DNA of 64,000 nt from Powellomyces hirtus (lineage: Eukaryota > Chytridiomycota > Chytridiomycetes > Spizellomycetales > Powellomycetaceae). The position numbers and the translations under genes were made by a program. The notes beneath the pieces are model-generated. The model searched no databases. It was not told where the DNA came from and saw only the letters and a list, made by a program, of their open reading frames with translations. The stretch lies in assembly GCA_025526995.1 (NCBI GenBank), contig JAHLKG010000003.1, positions 1,798,001 to 1,862,000 of the forward strand. Reading direction: 5' to 3'. Positions 11,101 through 20,800 of this stretch are shown one piece after another (the first letter of the stretch is position 1; each line of letters begins with the position of its first letter).

Positions 11101-11541
11101 ATGCCGTGGCTGTGGCTTGAATTGATGTGTTGGACGCGTGTGTCGGTACATTGGACGCGTTTGTCCATTTTGTCGATTCGGTAGATGTATTTTCTGACGC
11201 GTGTGTCGGTACATTGGACGCGTTTGTCCTTGAGCGAGTTTGGGTAGTGAAAGCCAGCAGAGTTGGCAAGATGTGATACATTCTTCGAACGAGAGGTATG
11301 GTGATGTCATTCGTAGTGCCATTGCAGTCTTGAATGACAGCGCTCTCATCTTCAAAGGTGACTCTCTTTCCATCTTTGGCGAGTGCGGAGACCGAGATGA
11401 GAGTTTTGGCGAGTTTCGGGACGTAAAGAACTTCAGTGAGAGGTACATCTCCATCTGGAAGCTTCAAAATAGCGTTCCCTTTCGCTTTGGCATCGAGAAA
11501 AGCGTTATTTCCAAATCTTGCCAAGATCTTGCAGTAGGCAT
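8154..11541 (-). pseudogene. Gag-Pol of copia B2, degenerate
   Basis: The start codon region at 11539-11541 matches B1, but within a few codons it jumps straight into the protease C-terminal part (L-P-D-G-D-V, V-L-Y-V-P-K-L-A-K-T-L-I-S-V). All of Gag and the catalytic part of the protease are therefore deleted. Then follow a GC-rich region, the GAG-pre-integrase zinc region, integrase, a chromodomain (about 9830-9975), RT and RNase H. Lesions include a stop (TAC to TAG) near 9770 and a 2-base deletion near 8877-8882 that shifts the frame before the RNase H part. The RT box reads Y-V-N-D-L instead of Y-V-D-D-L, a change of a catalytic Asp. Confidence 0.85.
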
Positions 11542-11646
11542 CTTGACGGTGTGCTCGGTACTTTCTTGGCACTTGAATTCGATGGAAGACTGGTAGTTTT
11601 TCAGGTTTTTACAAAGGGAGAATGATTCTAATTTGACCGGTGTTCT

Positions 11647-11660
11647 CAGGGCTCATAACC
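11647..11660 (-). promoter_or_regulatory. Primer-binding site of copia B2
   Basis: On the minus strand GGTTATGAGCCCTG follows the LTR end, identical to B1 and to copia A. It is complementary to the initiator tRNA-Met anticodon arm. Confidence 0.75.
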
Positions 11661-11905
11661 TATTGGAGATATCGGCACTTCCAGTACTTTATCAGAATTG
11701 CAGAGGATTGGACAAATTCGGGGCAGCTTGTTTGTATTGCCTTTGTAGGGAGTTTACAGAGCTCTTCTGTGATGCAGATGACGGTGTGTCGTTGTCAGAT
11801 GCACAGAGATGTAATGTATGTGAATATATTTTGTGTCTTAAGTCTTATCGGTAATGTTTTGCTTTGAGCGTTCTAATCTACTTTTTCTGCAATCACGTGA
11901 CTACA
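11661..11905 (-). repeat. 5' LTR of copia B2, left piece
   Basis: Starts TATTGG beside the primer site and is cut at 11905 within the CACGTG palindrome region by the gypsy LTR. The remaining part is at 25846-25970. Together, minus the 5-base duplication, the pieces give the expected ~366 bases. Confidence 0.85.
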
Positions 11906-12180
11906 TGTAATAATACTAGGTCCGTTGCCAGAGTCTAGTCTTCTATTCGGGAATTCCCTATGTCTAATTCTACTGTAAGATCTCTAAGTCCTCAATACGC
12001 CCTTGTCGGAGTATTCCTACTTTTCTTCTGGACCGCGAGGCAGTCCTGGTCACGTGATGGCCATCCGTGGCCATCCCTGAGGTCTAGTACCCTTCGGGAT
12101 GCTGACGCTAGCATCCATCTCGTGCAGGGCCCTTCCCGACGCGTGTCTAGGCTTAGGCTGGCAAGCCACGCCTCATTACA
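11906..12180 (-). repeat. 3' LTR of gypsy element
   Basis: TGTAAT..ATTACA, 275 bases, near-identical to 25571-25845. Contains TCACGTGA at 12050-12057; in the 5' LTR the same box reads TCACATGA, a CpG loss. Confidence 0.92.
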
Positions 12181-12525
12181 TCCCCCTTAGATTCGCGACT
12201 ATCTCTCAGGCTCGAATCTCTTCAGCGAGGCGAAGCTTGCCTAAGCCGGGCGGCGGCAGGTTAACGGATGCTGACGTGGTTGTGGGAAGATGAGGCTGGG
12301 GAGGTGGCCCTGGTGCGGGTCGCGTTGCGGTAGTCTCCGGCGGGTAGTCTCCACCCTTCGTCGTGCGCGAAGTCGTCGGAAAGTCTATTTCTCTCTTTGC
12401 AGGGGCCCTAGATGAATCACGAGTAGCTTCCTCCATGCGGATTTCGATAAGTAACATCTGCTGCGCTCCGTAGGGGATGAAACACTAACACCTGAATTTT
12501 CGAGCGTTCCCAGGCAGGTCAAGCC

Positions 12526-12533
12526 TTTAAAAA
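12526..12533 (+). promoter_or_regulatory. Likely TATA element of the gypsy reverse-strand gene
   Basis: TTTAAAAA lies about 95 bases before the ATG at 12629. It is followed by a pyrimidine-rich stretch (about 12549-12579) and a CA-repeat leader ending in ACACCATGG, a good start context. The layout is that of a polymerase II promoter and leader, but transcription is not shown. Confidence 0.5.
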
Positions 12534-12628
12534 GGTACTGCCCGTTGAATCTTCCCCTCTCGCTCTTCTTTTCTTTGTAGCTCGACGAACTCACACCACA
12601 CACACACACATACGCACACGCACACACC

Positions 12629-13374
12629 ATGGCTGACACCCCCAACAACACTCCTCCCCCCCCTGACACCACCACCACCACCATGGGCAAGCGCCGGCCT
12701 GCCCAACAACTTGCGAAAGGCGCAACCAAGCGGGCCCAGCCCGCCCGGGTAAGTGGGGGTCGGGGCTCATCCTCGGGTGTGGCAACTCGTCTCATGTTGC
12801 CCATCTTCCTTTGTTACCTACAGGACCCCTCGGTCCATGAAAAGTCCACCCCCGAGGGGTCGGCCGACTTGCCCGCTTGCTGGAAGTGCCATCTTTTCCG
12901 CAAGGGCAAGATGTTCACGTCGAAATGCCACCATCTGCTGTGCCGGCCCTGCATCGTGGCGGCGGCCGACGACACGGTATGTTCTCCTTTCGCTGAGGGG
13001 CGGCCTGATGCCTTCCTAACGGTGTGGTTCCTTTGTTCCTTTGCTTTCCAGAACGACGGCCCTCAGGGCCAGTTGACGTGCGGCGCCCCCAACTGCGACC
13101 GGGTTCTCTTTTTTGCGGCCATCCCCGCCGGGTGCCAGTTCGCTGGCTGCAACCATGTCGGGGCGGACCTCCGCATGTTCCCATGCAACCATCTCCACTG
13201 CATGGGCCACGTTCGCGCATAAGTAGTACTCTTCAGCCTGCTGCTGTCTTACCTGACTAACTCAGCTCTCTTCGCAGCGAGATGAACGTGGCAAATTACA
13301 CCCCCCTCCGGTGCGGGTTGGGCGACTGGTGCCACGGCAATCGGTGCCAATTCTCCTTCACCAAGATTGGTTGA
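12629..13374 (+). CDS. Spliced RING-like Cys/His-rich gene carried antisense in the gypsy element
   Basis: Four exons fit: 12629-12748, 12824-12976, 13052-13210 and about 13282-13374. Introns begin GTAAGT, GTATGT and GTTCGC and end ACAG, CCAG and GCAG or CGAG, with pyrimidine-rich 3' ends. The first two introns are each 75 bases, keep the frame and have no stop, so retained forms would also be open. The protein is about 175 aa: a Pro/Thr-rich start, a basic patch, then C-W-K-C, C-H-H-L-L-C-R-P-C (RING-like C-x2-C..C-x-H-x2-C-x2-C), then C-G-A-P-N-C, C-Q-F-A-G-C-N-H, C-N-H-L-H-C and a last C-G..W-C-H-G-N-R-C. The last exon fits best in the frame that keeps cysteines. A ubiquitin ligase or nucleic-acid binding role is possible. 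It lies between the 3' LTR and the hairpin array, convergent to Pol. Confidence 0.6.
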
Positions 13375-13623
13375 TTAGTTCTCCCCCCCCCCTCTTTCTT
13401 GTATATACTTTCGATTGTTGTCTGTTGCTCCCTTGGGGCCTGGCCTCCGGGCCGTAATCAAATTCAGTACCAAAATCTCATCGCTGTACTTGCCTTCTCA
13501 TCGCTGCGCTCCCTTGAGCTTTGTAGCATTTCGTATGCGTCCGCTGTGTCCAATGTCACTCGGCTTCCTCCCGGCTATGGTGCTCATGGTAGATGCCCTG
13601 CATCACACTTCCCCATTGGGGAG

Positions 13624-14164
13624 ACCGCCCAGCGGTTCCCCGGCCATTGTCCAACGATGCCAGTATCTCACCTAGTGAGGTCTACTGCCTCGCAGTCTTT
13701 GGCTCATTGCCCAGCGATCCCGGCATCTCGCCCAGCGAGATATGCTGCCCAGCAGCCTTCGGCCATCGTCCAACGATGCTGGCATCTCACCTCGTGAGGT
13801 CTACTGCCTCGCAGTCTTCGGCTCATTGCCCAGCGATCCCAGCATCTCGCCCAGCGAGGTATGTCGCCCAGCGACCTTCGGCCCATCGTCAAACGATGCC
13901 GGTATCCTGGCTGAAGCCCTTCTCTTCCCCTTCGCGTAGGTATGTACCACGGCCATGGTCCCTGCGGGTCTCGAGGTACGCTGCCATGCAAATCTGGTGC
14001 CGGTCACCTTGCATCGGCAAGCCGTCGGCTCATTGCCCAGCGATCCCGGCATTTCACCCAGTGAGGTATGCTGCCCAGCAGCCTTCGGCCATCGTCCAAC
14101 GATGCCGGCATCTCGCCCAGCGAGGTATGCTGCCCAGCAGCCTTCGGCCATCGTCCAACGATGC
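13624..14164. repeat. Array of covarying short hairpins, about 60-base period
   Basis: Runs of 13-base hairpins with 5-base stems and a 3-base loop, usually CCA. They are spaced 22, 21 and 17 bases, three per ~60-base unit. Examples: ACCGC-CCA-GCGGT (13624), ATTGT-CCA-ACGAT (13646), CTCAC-CTA-GTGAG (13667), ACTGC-CTC-GCAGT (13684), ATTGC-CCA-GCGAT (13706), CTCGC-CCA-GCGAG (13727), GCTGC-CCA-GCAGC (13744) and GTCGC-CCA-GCGAC (13863). Stem bases change in pairs between units. A spacer of about 130 bases (13898-14030) breaks the array, which then resumes to 14164. It lies between the ends of two convergent coding regions. Confidence 0.85.
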
Positions 14165-14236
14165 CGGAATCTCGCACTATAAAGTCCTCTACCTCACGTA
14201 GCATCTCTCTTGTTGATTTACGGTACAGCTCGCTAC

Positions 14237-17200
14237 CTAGGTTCTCTTACGTTGCCTGGCTGCTAGCCTTTGGCCACGGTCCTCTCCGGGGTGCTCCCAG
14301 AGCCATTCTTCCAGTGCGGTCGTTCCCTTCACGTGTGCATACGGCTCCCATGTGTTCTGGGTGTTGTCGTAACCTGTCCACTTGACTAAGAACTGCTCGG
14401 TGTTCCTGTGCCATCTGGCATTTAGGATCTTGTCCACTTGGTAGGTCTCCTGACCGTCTTTGTCCTTCTCGGGCTCAGGCGGTGCAGTGACCTGTCTGTA
14501 CGGGGTACCGCCCGGGTCATGGTAACGTCTCAGAATGCTGACATGAAAGACTGGGTGCAACCCGGTGAACTCCTTGGGTAGTTCGAGCTCGTAGGTGTCA
14601 GGATGCGGGCCCTTGCCGCGTACTGTGAATGGCCTAATCCATTGCTCAGCCAGCTTTTTGTTCCTTGTGGTGACGCTGGTAATCGCGATACCCTCACAAT
14701 GAAGTAAGACCTTGTCACCCTCTCGGTATGCTTCTGTGTGCTTCTTGCGGTCGTAGTACTTTGCCTGCTGGTCCTGTGCGTCTCGGAGCCGTTGCTGCAC
14801 GATGCGACTCACGTCGGCGAATTCCTTAATCCCTCTCTCCACAGCGGTTCGTGCCGATTGCCTTATCATCCCTCCGGGGTTAGGTGCTACCCATTGGTTC
14901 GGTACCTGGGGGACGCGGCCTAGGTCAATCTCGAAAGGGGATAGTCCCGTCGACGTCTGCGGCGTTCGGTTGTAGTTGTACTCGAGTGTGGGGAGTAAAC
15001 TCCTCCAGTTGGAGCCAGCATAGTCAAGAAAGGGGCCCATGATTCCCTTGACCGTCTTGATGGCGTTCTCCGCCTTGCCGTCGGTCTGTTGGTGTCGCAC
15101 CGACGAGAGTTCCTGCTTGACGTCAAGTGCCCGCATAAGGTACCGCCAGAATTCTGATAGCCACTTGGGGTCCCGATCGCTCACGATGGTGTGGGGCAAC
15201 CCCGTGTGGCGAAATGCCTGTTCCAGAAAGAGTTGAGCCGTCTCCTGAGCTGTAGCGCGTGTGTTAGTAGGTAGAAGTATCACGCGGCATGAAAGGTAGT
15301 CAACAATGAGGAGTACGGCGTCCGCCGTCTTGGTCAGTCTCTCGCCGGTGTTGTGCGAAGGGTTCTTCGTTGCGTCAGGCTCTGCCGAGGTTCCCCCCCT
15401 GAGAGCCTGACGTGGGGAAGAAGATATCCATGCCGATTTGCTGCCAACGAGCGTTGGGGATCGGTAAGCTGCGGAGGAAACCGATCGGCACGGCTCGCTT
15501 GTGACGTTGGCAGGTAGGGCAGGTGCGGACATATTGGTACACATCACGTTCCATGTGGGGCCAATAGTACGACTCCAGAAGTTTGGCGAGCATCCGTTGG
15601 ACACCGGAGTGACCACCGTTTGCGAGGGAGTCGTGATGAATCTGAAGGAGTGGCCCCCGCAAGCTGTCGGGGGCGTACCGACGGTCATGGTACATCAAGA
15701 ATTGGTGCGGAGGGGAGTCCACTGTCCGGAATCGGCGTGCATGGCCGGATAGGTTCTCTGGGGGACTGTTGATGGTTAGTAAGATGTTTTGGCCAAAATC
15801 ATCCGATGCGAGCGCTTGGGTCCAGTCCGCATCGGTTGGCATGTGCGTTGTGACAGGCTTCTCCGTCTGCACAATGGCAGTGACCACGTCGATCTTGGCC
15901 TGGCAGGTCGCACACTTGGGGGCGTAAGTCGGGTTGCGACTGAGGAAGTCGGCGATCGAATTCCATGTGCCAGGGAGGTATTCCACTGAGAAATCGAACT
16001 GTTGAAGGAACTCGACCCAGCCTGCTTGGCGACGTGACAGGTGGGGTTGTTCCTGGAGGTAGATCAGGGATTTGTGGTCAACAAACACGCGGAACGGGCA
16101 GCTGATGAGGTAATGGCGGTTGGCGCGTATGGATTTGACTAATCCCAGTAGTTCTTATTCATGCACGGGGTATCGAGTCTCGGCGGGTTGCATCTTGCGG
16201 GAGTAGTATGTCACCGGGCGAAGTTGCGGGAGGTTGGCTAAGCCCGATTTGGTGGTTGGTAGTGGGTGAAGGTAAGGGAAATCCCCTTTGGTCGGCTGTG
16301 CCAGCCATCCGCCGTAGGCGGAGCCCGATGCGTCCGTGAACAAGTAGGTGTTGAGCGCCGGGTCGAAGTACGCTAGGGTGGGTGCCGAGGAGCATAATTC
16401 CTTTAAGCGATTGAACGCTCGATCTTCCTCGTCACCCCACTGCCATGGGTGGTTGCTGGATTGCAGATTCGTTAGTGCTAGGGCAATCTGTGCATACTCG
16501 GGGATGTATTCCTTGACATAGTTGACGAGGCCCATGAAGCTAAGGAGTTCCAGGGAGTTGGTCGGGCGAGGTCGTTCCCGGACCGCGGTCACCTTGGAGG
16601 GGGCGATACTCAGGCCATCCTTGCCGACTCGGTGGCCGCAGAACTCGACTTCGTCAACCGCCCATTGACATTTGCTGAGTTTGACGTGAAGGCGATGTTC
16701 CGCCAGGGTCTTGAGAACCTTGTCGACGTGCTGAATGTGCGAACTCATGTCGGTGCTGAATATGAGAATATTGTCGAGGTATGAGATCACGTAGGCGTTG
16801 TACTTGTCGCCCAAGAGATTGTTGGTTAGTCGCTGGAATGTAGCAGGTGCATTAGTTAAGCCGAAAGGTAGAACATTGTATTTGAAATGCCCAAAACGTG
16901 TTCGGAACGCTGTTTTCTCCCTATCTTCAGGTCGAATCATGATGCAGTGATACGCGTCACGGATGTCAATCGTGGTAAATACCCGCATGTTGACAAGCCT
17001 GTCACGCAGTTCCGAGAGGTTCGGAAGTGGCGTGGCATCCTTGTGGGTCATCTTGTTCAGTGCCCGGTAGTCAATGCAGCAGCGTAAACTGCTGTCCTTC
17101 TTTGGGGCAAATAGGACAGGGGCGCCCCACGGGCTGCGAGAGTGTGAGATCCAACCCTTGTCCATTAAGCGCTGCATCTGCTGGCTGAGCTCGTCCAATT

Positions 17201-17422
17201 CGTCCGGGCTCAAATGTCGGAGTGGCTGCATCACGGGCTTCGAGCCGGGTTTGAGCCGAATGGTGAAATTGTCCTCGCCTTGATCCGGAGGCATGCCTGA
17301 CTGCTCGGTGAATAACGTCGTGACGTATTTCTCTAGGGTCAGTCGGAGTGGATGGTCGGCCGCCAGTCCCTCTAGCGGGTCCTCTTGATCTGCCGCCTTG
17401 GCTTCGGCGTTGGTGTGGCGTC
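14237..17422 (-). pseudogene. Gypsy Pol, RT to chromodomain part
   Basis: Reading leftward from the copia insertion: linker, RT (W-G-A-P-V-L-F-A-P-K-K-D, D-Y-R-A-L-N, L-P-F-G-L-T-N-A-P), RNase H with H-Y-L-I and D-H-K-S-L-I-Y, integrase zinc finger (H-H-D..C-P-T-C-Q-R-H), integrase D, D, E (I-V-D-Y, V-S-D-R-D-P, D-G-K-A-E-N) and a C-terminal chromodomain (about 14336-14445, F-L-V-K-W-T-G-Y..N-T-W-E-P). Lesions: the RT box reads Y-L-D-N in place of Y-L-D-D (about 16785); TAA at about 16156 in the RNase H motif Y-P-V-H-E-Q; a frameshift near 15375-15400 between zinc finger and core. Stop at 14237. Confidence 0.9.
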
Positions 17423-17663
17423 TGTTGGTCTGAGAGTATCTGGGTAGATAGTTGAGGAAGCTTTTAAGGTAGTTGACTGAGCAGAACAACGAAGTAACTT
17501 AATCCCGCTCTGTTGGAGAAAAAGAGAAAAGTCCCCACCGATATATTAAGTATGGAAGGAAAAATACTTATATCGGAGTTGATCACGTGGGTTCACGTGA
17601 GCGCGTGATACGCCCTGCTATGGCGCAGTTGTGACTCGATGACAGAGTCTGTACGTGCTAACA
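17423..17663 (-). repeat. 3' LTR of complete copia A
   Basis: TGTTGG..TAACA on the plus strand (inverse of TGTTAG..CCAACA). It is followed inward by CCCCCACTC, the complement of the purine tract. Contains the CACGTG inverted repeat seen in the copy at 1346-1584. Confidence 0.93.
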
Positions 17664-17825
17664 CCCCCACTCAGACCTGTCAGTCTGTCAGTAAGAGAGT
17701 TGCTCTATCTACTTTTACTACACACACCCGCACACACACCCCACACACCCCCATTTATTACAATTTAAGAATACGAGGAATGGCTAGGGTACGTCTATGA
17801 GATCCGCGCAAATGAGGCGTAAGCT

Positions 17826-20800
17826 CTAACTATGTGCCGGTGTAGTTGTCAGGTTTGGGCAAAGCGAAGCAGACGGCGAGAAAGACGGGACCGCCGGTAA
17901 CCGCTCCTGCGACGACCACAGCTCCTGCTGTGCCATCGTCAGTGGTGCCCTCTGCGCCACAGGGAGGCGCACCCGCTGCGGGGTTGTCCCGAGCGGAGAT
18001 TCAAACGATGTCAGCAGCGCATGCCCGACAGTTCCACCGCAAGGACCGTCAAGGGGTCCTTGAACGTCACATCGAGCAGGCAAAAGACCGGGTGAAAGAC
18101 CGGGCAAGGTCTGGTACGCCTCTTGGTCGCGCACGGGCGACCGGGACGCTTGATGGACTGAGGTCCATACTAGAGGACCGGCGGAGCCGGAAGCTGGCGG
18201 TTGGGAAGGGCAAGGATACGGCCCAGACAAAGAAGAGGGCTGCGGACAAGAAGTCTGTAGCGGAGGTGAAGAGGATGTGGGACATCCTGGAGCGGGAAGC
18301 TCCATATAATGATGAGGAAGAGGAGGAGGAGGAGGGGGCAGCCGAAGAGTTGGAGGGACCATTGGGTTCTTCAAGCCGACGCTCACCCTCAAGCGATGAG
18401 GATGGTGGAGGAGGGGCAGGCCCATCCTCCTTGGGGGGCATTGTTTCGGGTTCCACAATTGTGGTGTAGATGCCAAGGTAAGCCAGTGTTGTGAGTAATT
18501 CTCCTGACATTCAGCAAGTAACACTTGAGCTCGGTGTGCTTTCGTAGACGCGCCCTCATTGCGTATTCTCTCATCAAATATATGAGTCCCATTCGTAATC
18601 CTCAGGACAGTGTCCTTATGTTTCACAGTGGGAAAAGGCTTCGTAAAGATGTCCGCCAGTTGATCGTCCGTATTGGTGTCGATGATTTCGATAATTTGCT
18701 TCGCGAACGAATCGCGTATAGCGTGGTACCGAACGTCAATGTGTTTGGTGCGTTGGTTGATAGCCTTAGACTGAATCAAGGCCCCGGCGCTCTGATTATC
18801 GACATGGAGAGGGACCGGTCGAGATTTGTAATCCGGTTGAGGTCCCAAAACTTCCGCCAAGAGTTGGCGTAGCCATTTGGCTTCGTTGTGGCCGGTACTT
18901 GCAGCTATATACTCCGCTCAGTCGTACTTTGGGCGGTGCACTTCTGCTTGCTGCTTTTCCACAGAACAGGGAACCCATTATAAAGGGCCAAAATACCTGT
19001 AGTGGACGTCCGGTCGGTGAGTTCTCCTGCATAATCCGCATCCGTGAATACGCGTAAGCCACGCGGATCATTTCGTTTGGATGTAAACTTGAGGGCATAA
19101 TTGCGGGTACCCTTCTAATAGCGGAAAATGCGCTTAACGTTGTTCCAGTCGGAGTTGGTAGGTGCGGCCACGCGGCGCGCAACGTAACCGACGGCAGTGG
19201 CGCTGTCCCGTCGCCATGTGATGGAGGCCCAAGTGAGGACCTCCACTGCTTCCTGATACATTTTCAGATTCGTGAATGGGGTCGAATCCTCAGGTTGTTG
19301 GTTACGCGCTGACACGGCGTACGGGGTGGAGACATGATGGCAGTCGCTCATGCCAAATTGTGCAAGAGCGTCGTCGATGTACTTGACATTTGAGATTTCG
19401 AGGGTACGAACAGGAGAGTCGAAGTCATATTTGTAGACGAGACCAAGGTGACTGGTTACGCGACCTTGTTCCGTAAACTTGAACTTCGAATGTAGCTCCG
19501 TTTTGCTGTTCGCCAGAATCTCCGAATCCTTCGCTGCAATCAGCAGGTCGTCGATGAAGACGAGAATAAGGACCAAATTTTCGTTCGACGGAGGTGTACG
19601 GTCGTCTGTCGCGTACTTGAAAAAGATAACAGAAACCGCTTCGTAGCCGAGCTTCAACAGTGCAGTCTTCAAGGTCTCATACCAACGAAGAGGTGATTGC
19701 TTCAGGCCGTATAGAGCTTTCAGTAGCTTCAGGACCCAATCGCCTTTGGGGTGATCCGGATCTTCGAATCCCTCAAACTGCTCAATATAGATATCCTTAT
19801 CAATATCGCTGTTAAGGAAGGCGGTGACAGCGTCTGTACTGTGGATGTCCAGCCCGTGCTGAACACAATACGCCAAGAAGAGGCGTAGTGCTGTGAATGG
19901 TAGCGTCGGTGAGTATGTATCACCAAAGTCGCGACCAGGTTGTTGAGAGAAGCCTTGAGCCACTGCTCTGGCTTTGAACTTGTTAAAGGTGCCATCGGGA
20001 TTGACCTTCGTTCGAAAGACCCATGTTGTGCCGATCACGCGCTTGTTACGTGGACGCTTGGTGAGCTCCCATGTACCGTTGTCGACCAGGGATTGGTACT
20101 CAATGCGTGCAGCCTTGAGAAATTCCTCCTTCTGAGGTGTTTTCATTGCTTGCTTCCATGTCATGGCGTCTTCGTTGATCGTTGCTTGAGTCCGCGCGCG
20201 GGCGGCGTATGCAGCAATGGGGTCATTTCGTTGTGTGCTGACATCATACGCGGCGACTCGATTCTCCCAGTCATCCAATGCGGTAGTATCGAGTAGTGAA
20301 AGTCAGGACTCCCACGTAGGTTCTTGATATCCCTCCCACTTAACCAAGTACTCTTTTGTGTGCACCTTACTGCGGCGCTCGTCGATAATCGCCTCCACAG
20401 CGTATTCGACGTCATCCTCCTGACTCTTCACATCTAGAAGGTCAAGATGTGCTGGATCCTGCTGATATTTGGGTTCGAGTCCCAAGTCTTCTTTGAAGAT
20501 CACGTCACGTGACACTTCGACCTTGTCAGTAACAGGATCCCATACCAGATACCCCTTAGTACCTGTGGGTTGAGCATAGCCTACCAAGTAAGCCTTCTTC
20601 GCTTGATTCCCCATTTTATCGCGTCCTTTGCTTGTTAGAACGGGATACGCCACGCAACCGATATGCCTAAGATGGGCGACATCAGGACGCCGGCCAAACA
20701 GTATTTCATGCGGCGTCTTCTTGTTGATGCGGTTGTATGTAAGGGAATAGATGTAACCAGCCGCTACCAGTAGAGCAGGCCAGAATCTTCGGGGTAATTT

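Noticed and set aside
12629..13374. Host gene beside a solo LTR rather than cargo
   Set aside because: The LTR at 11906 pairs with the one at 25571 through a near-perfect target duplication, so the gene lies inside the element; still worth testing in other copies.
13624..14164. CRISPR-like array
   Set aside because: No constant repeat with unique spacers; eukaryotic context; units are palindromes with covariation.
13593..14201. Protein-coding frame of 202 codons over the hairpin array
   Set aside because: Several frames on both strands are open because of the repeat composition; the paired base changes fit structure, not coding.
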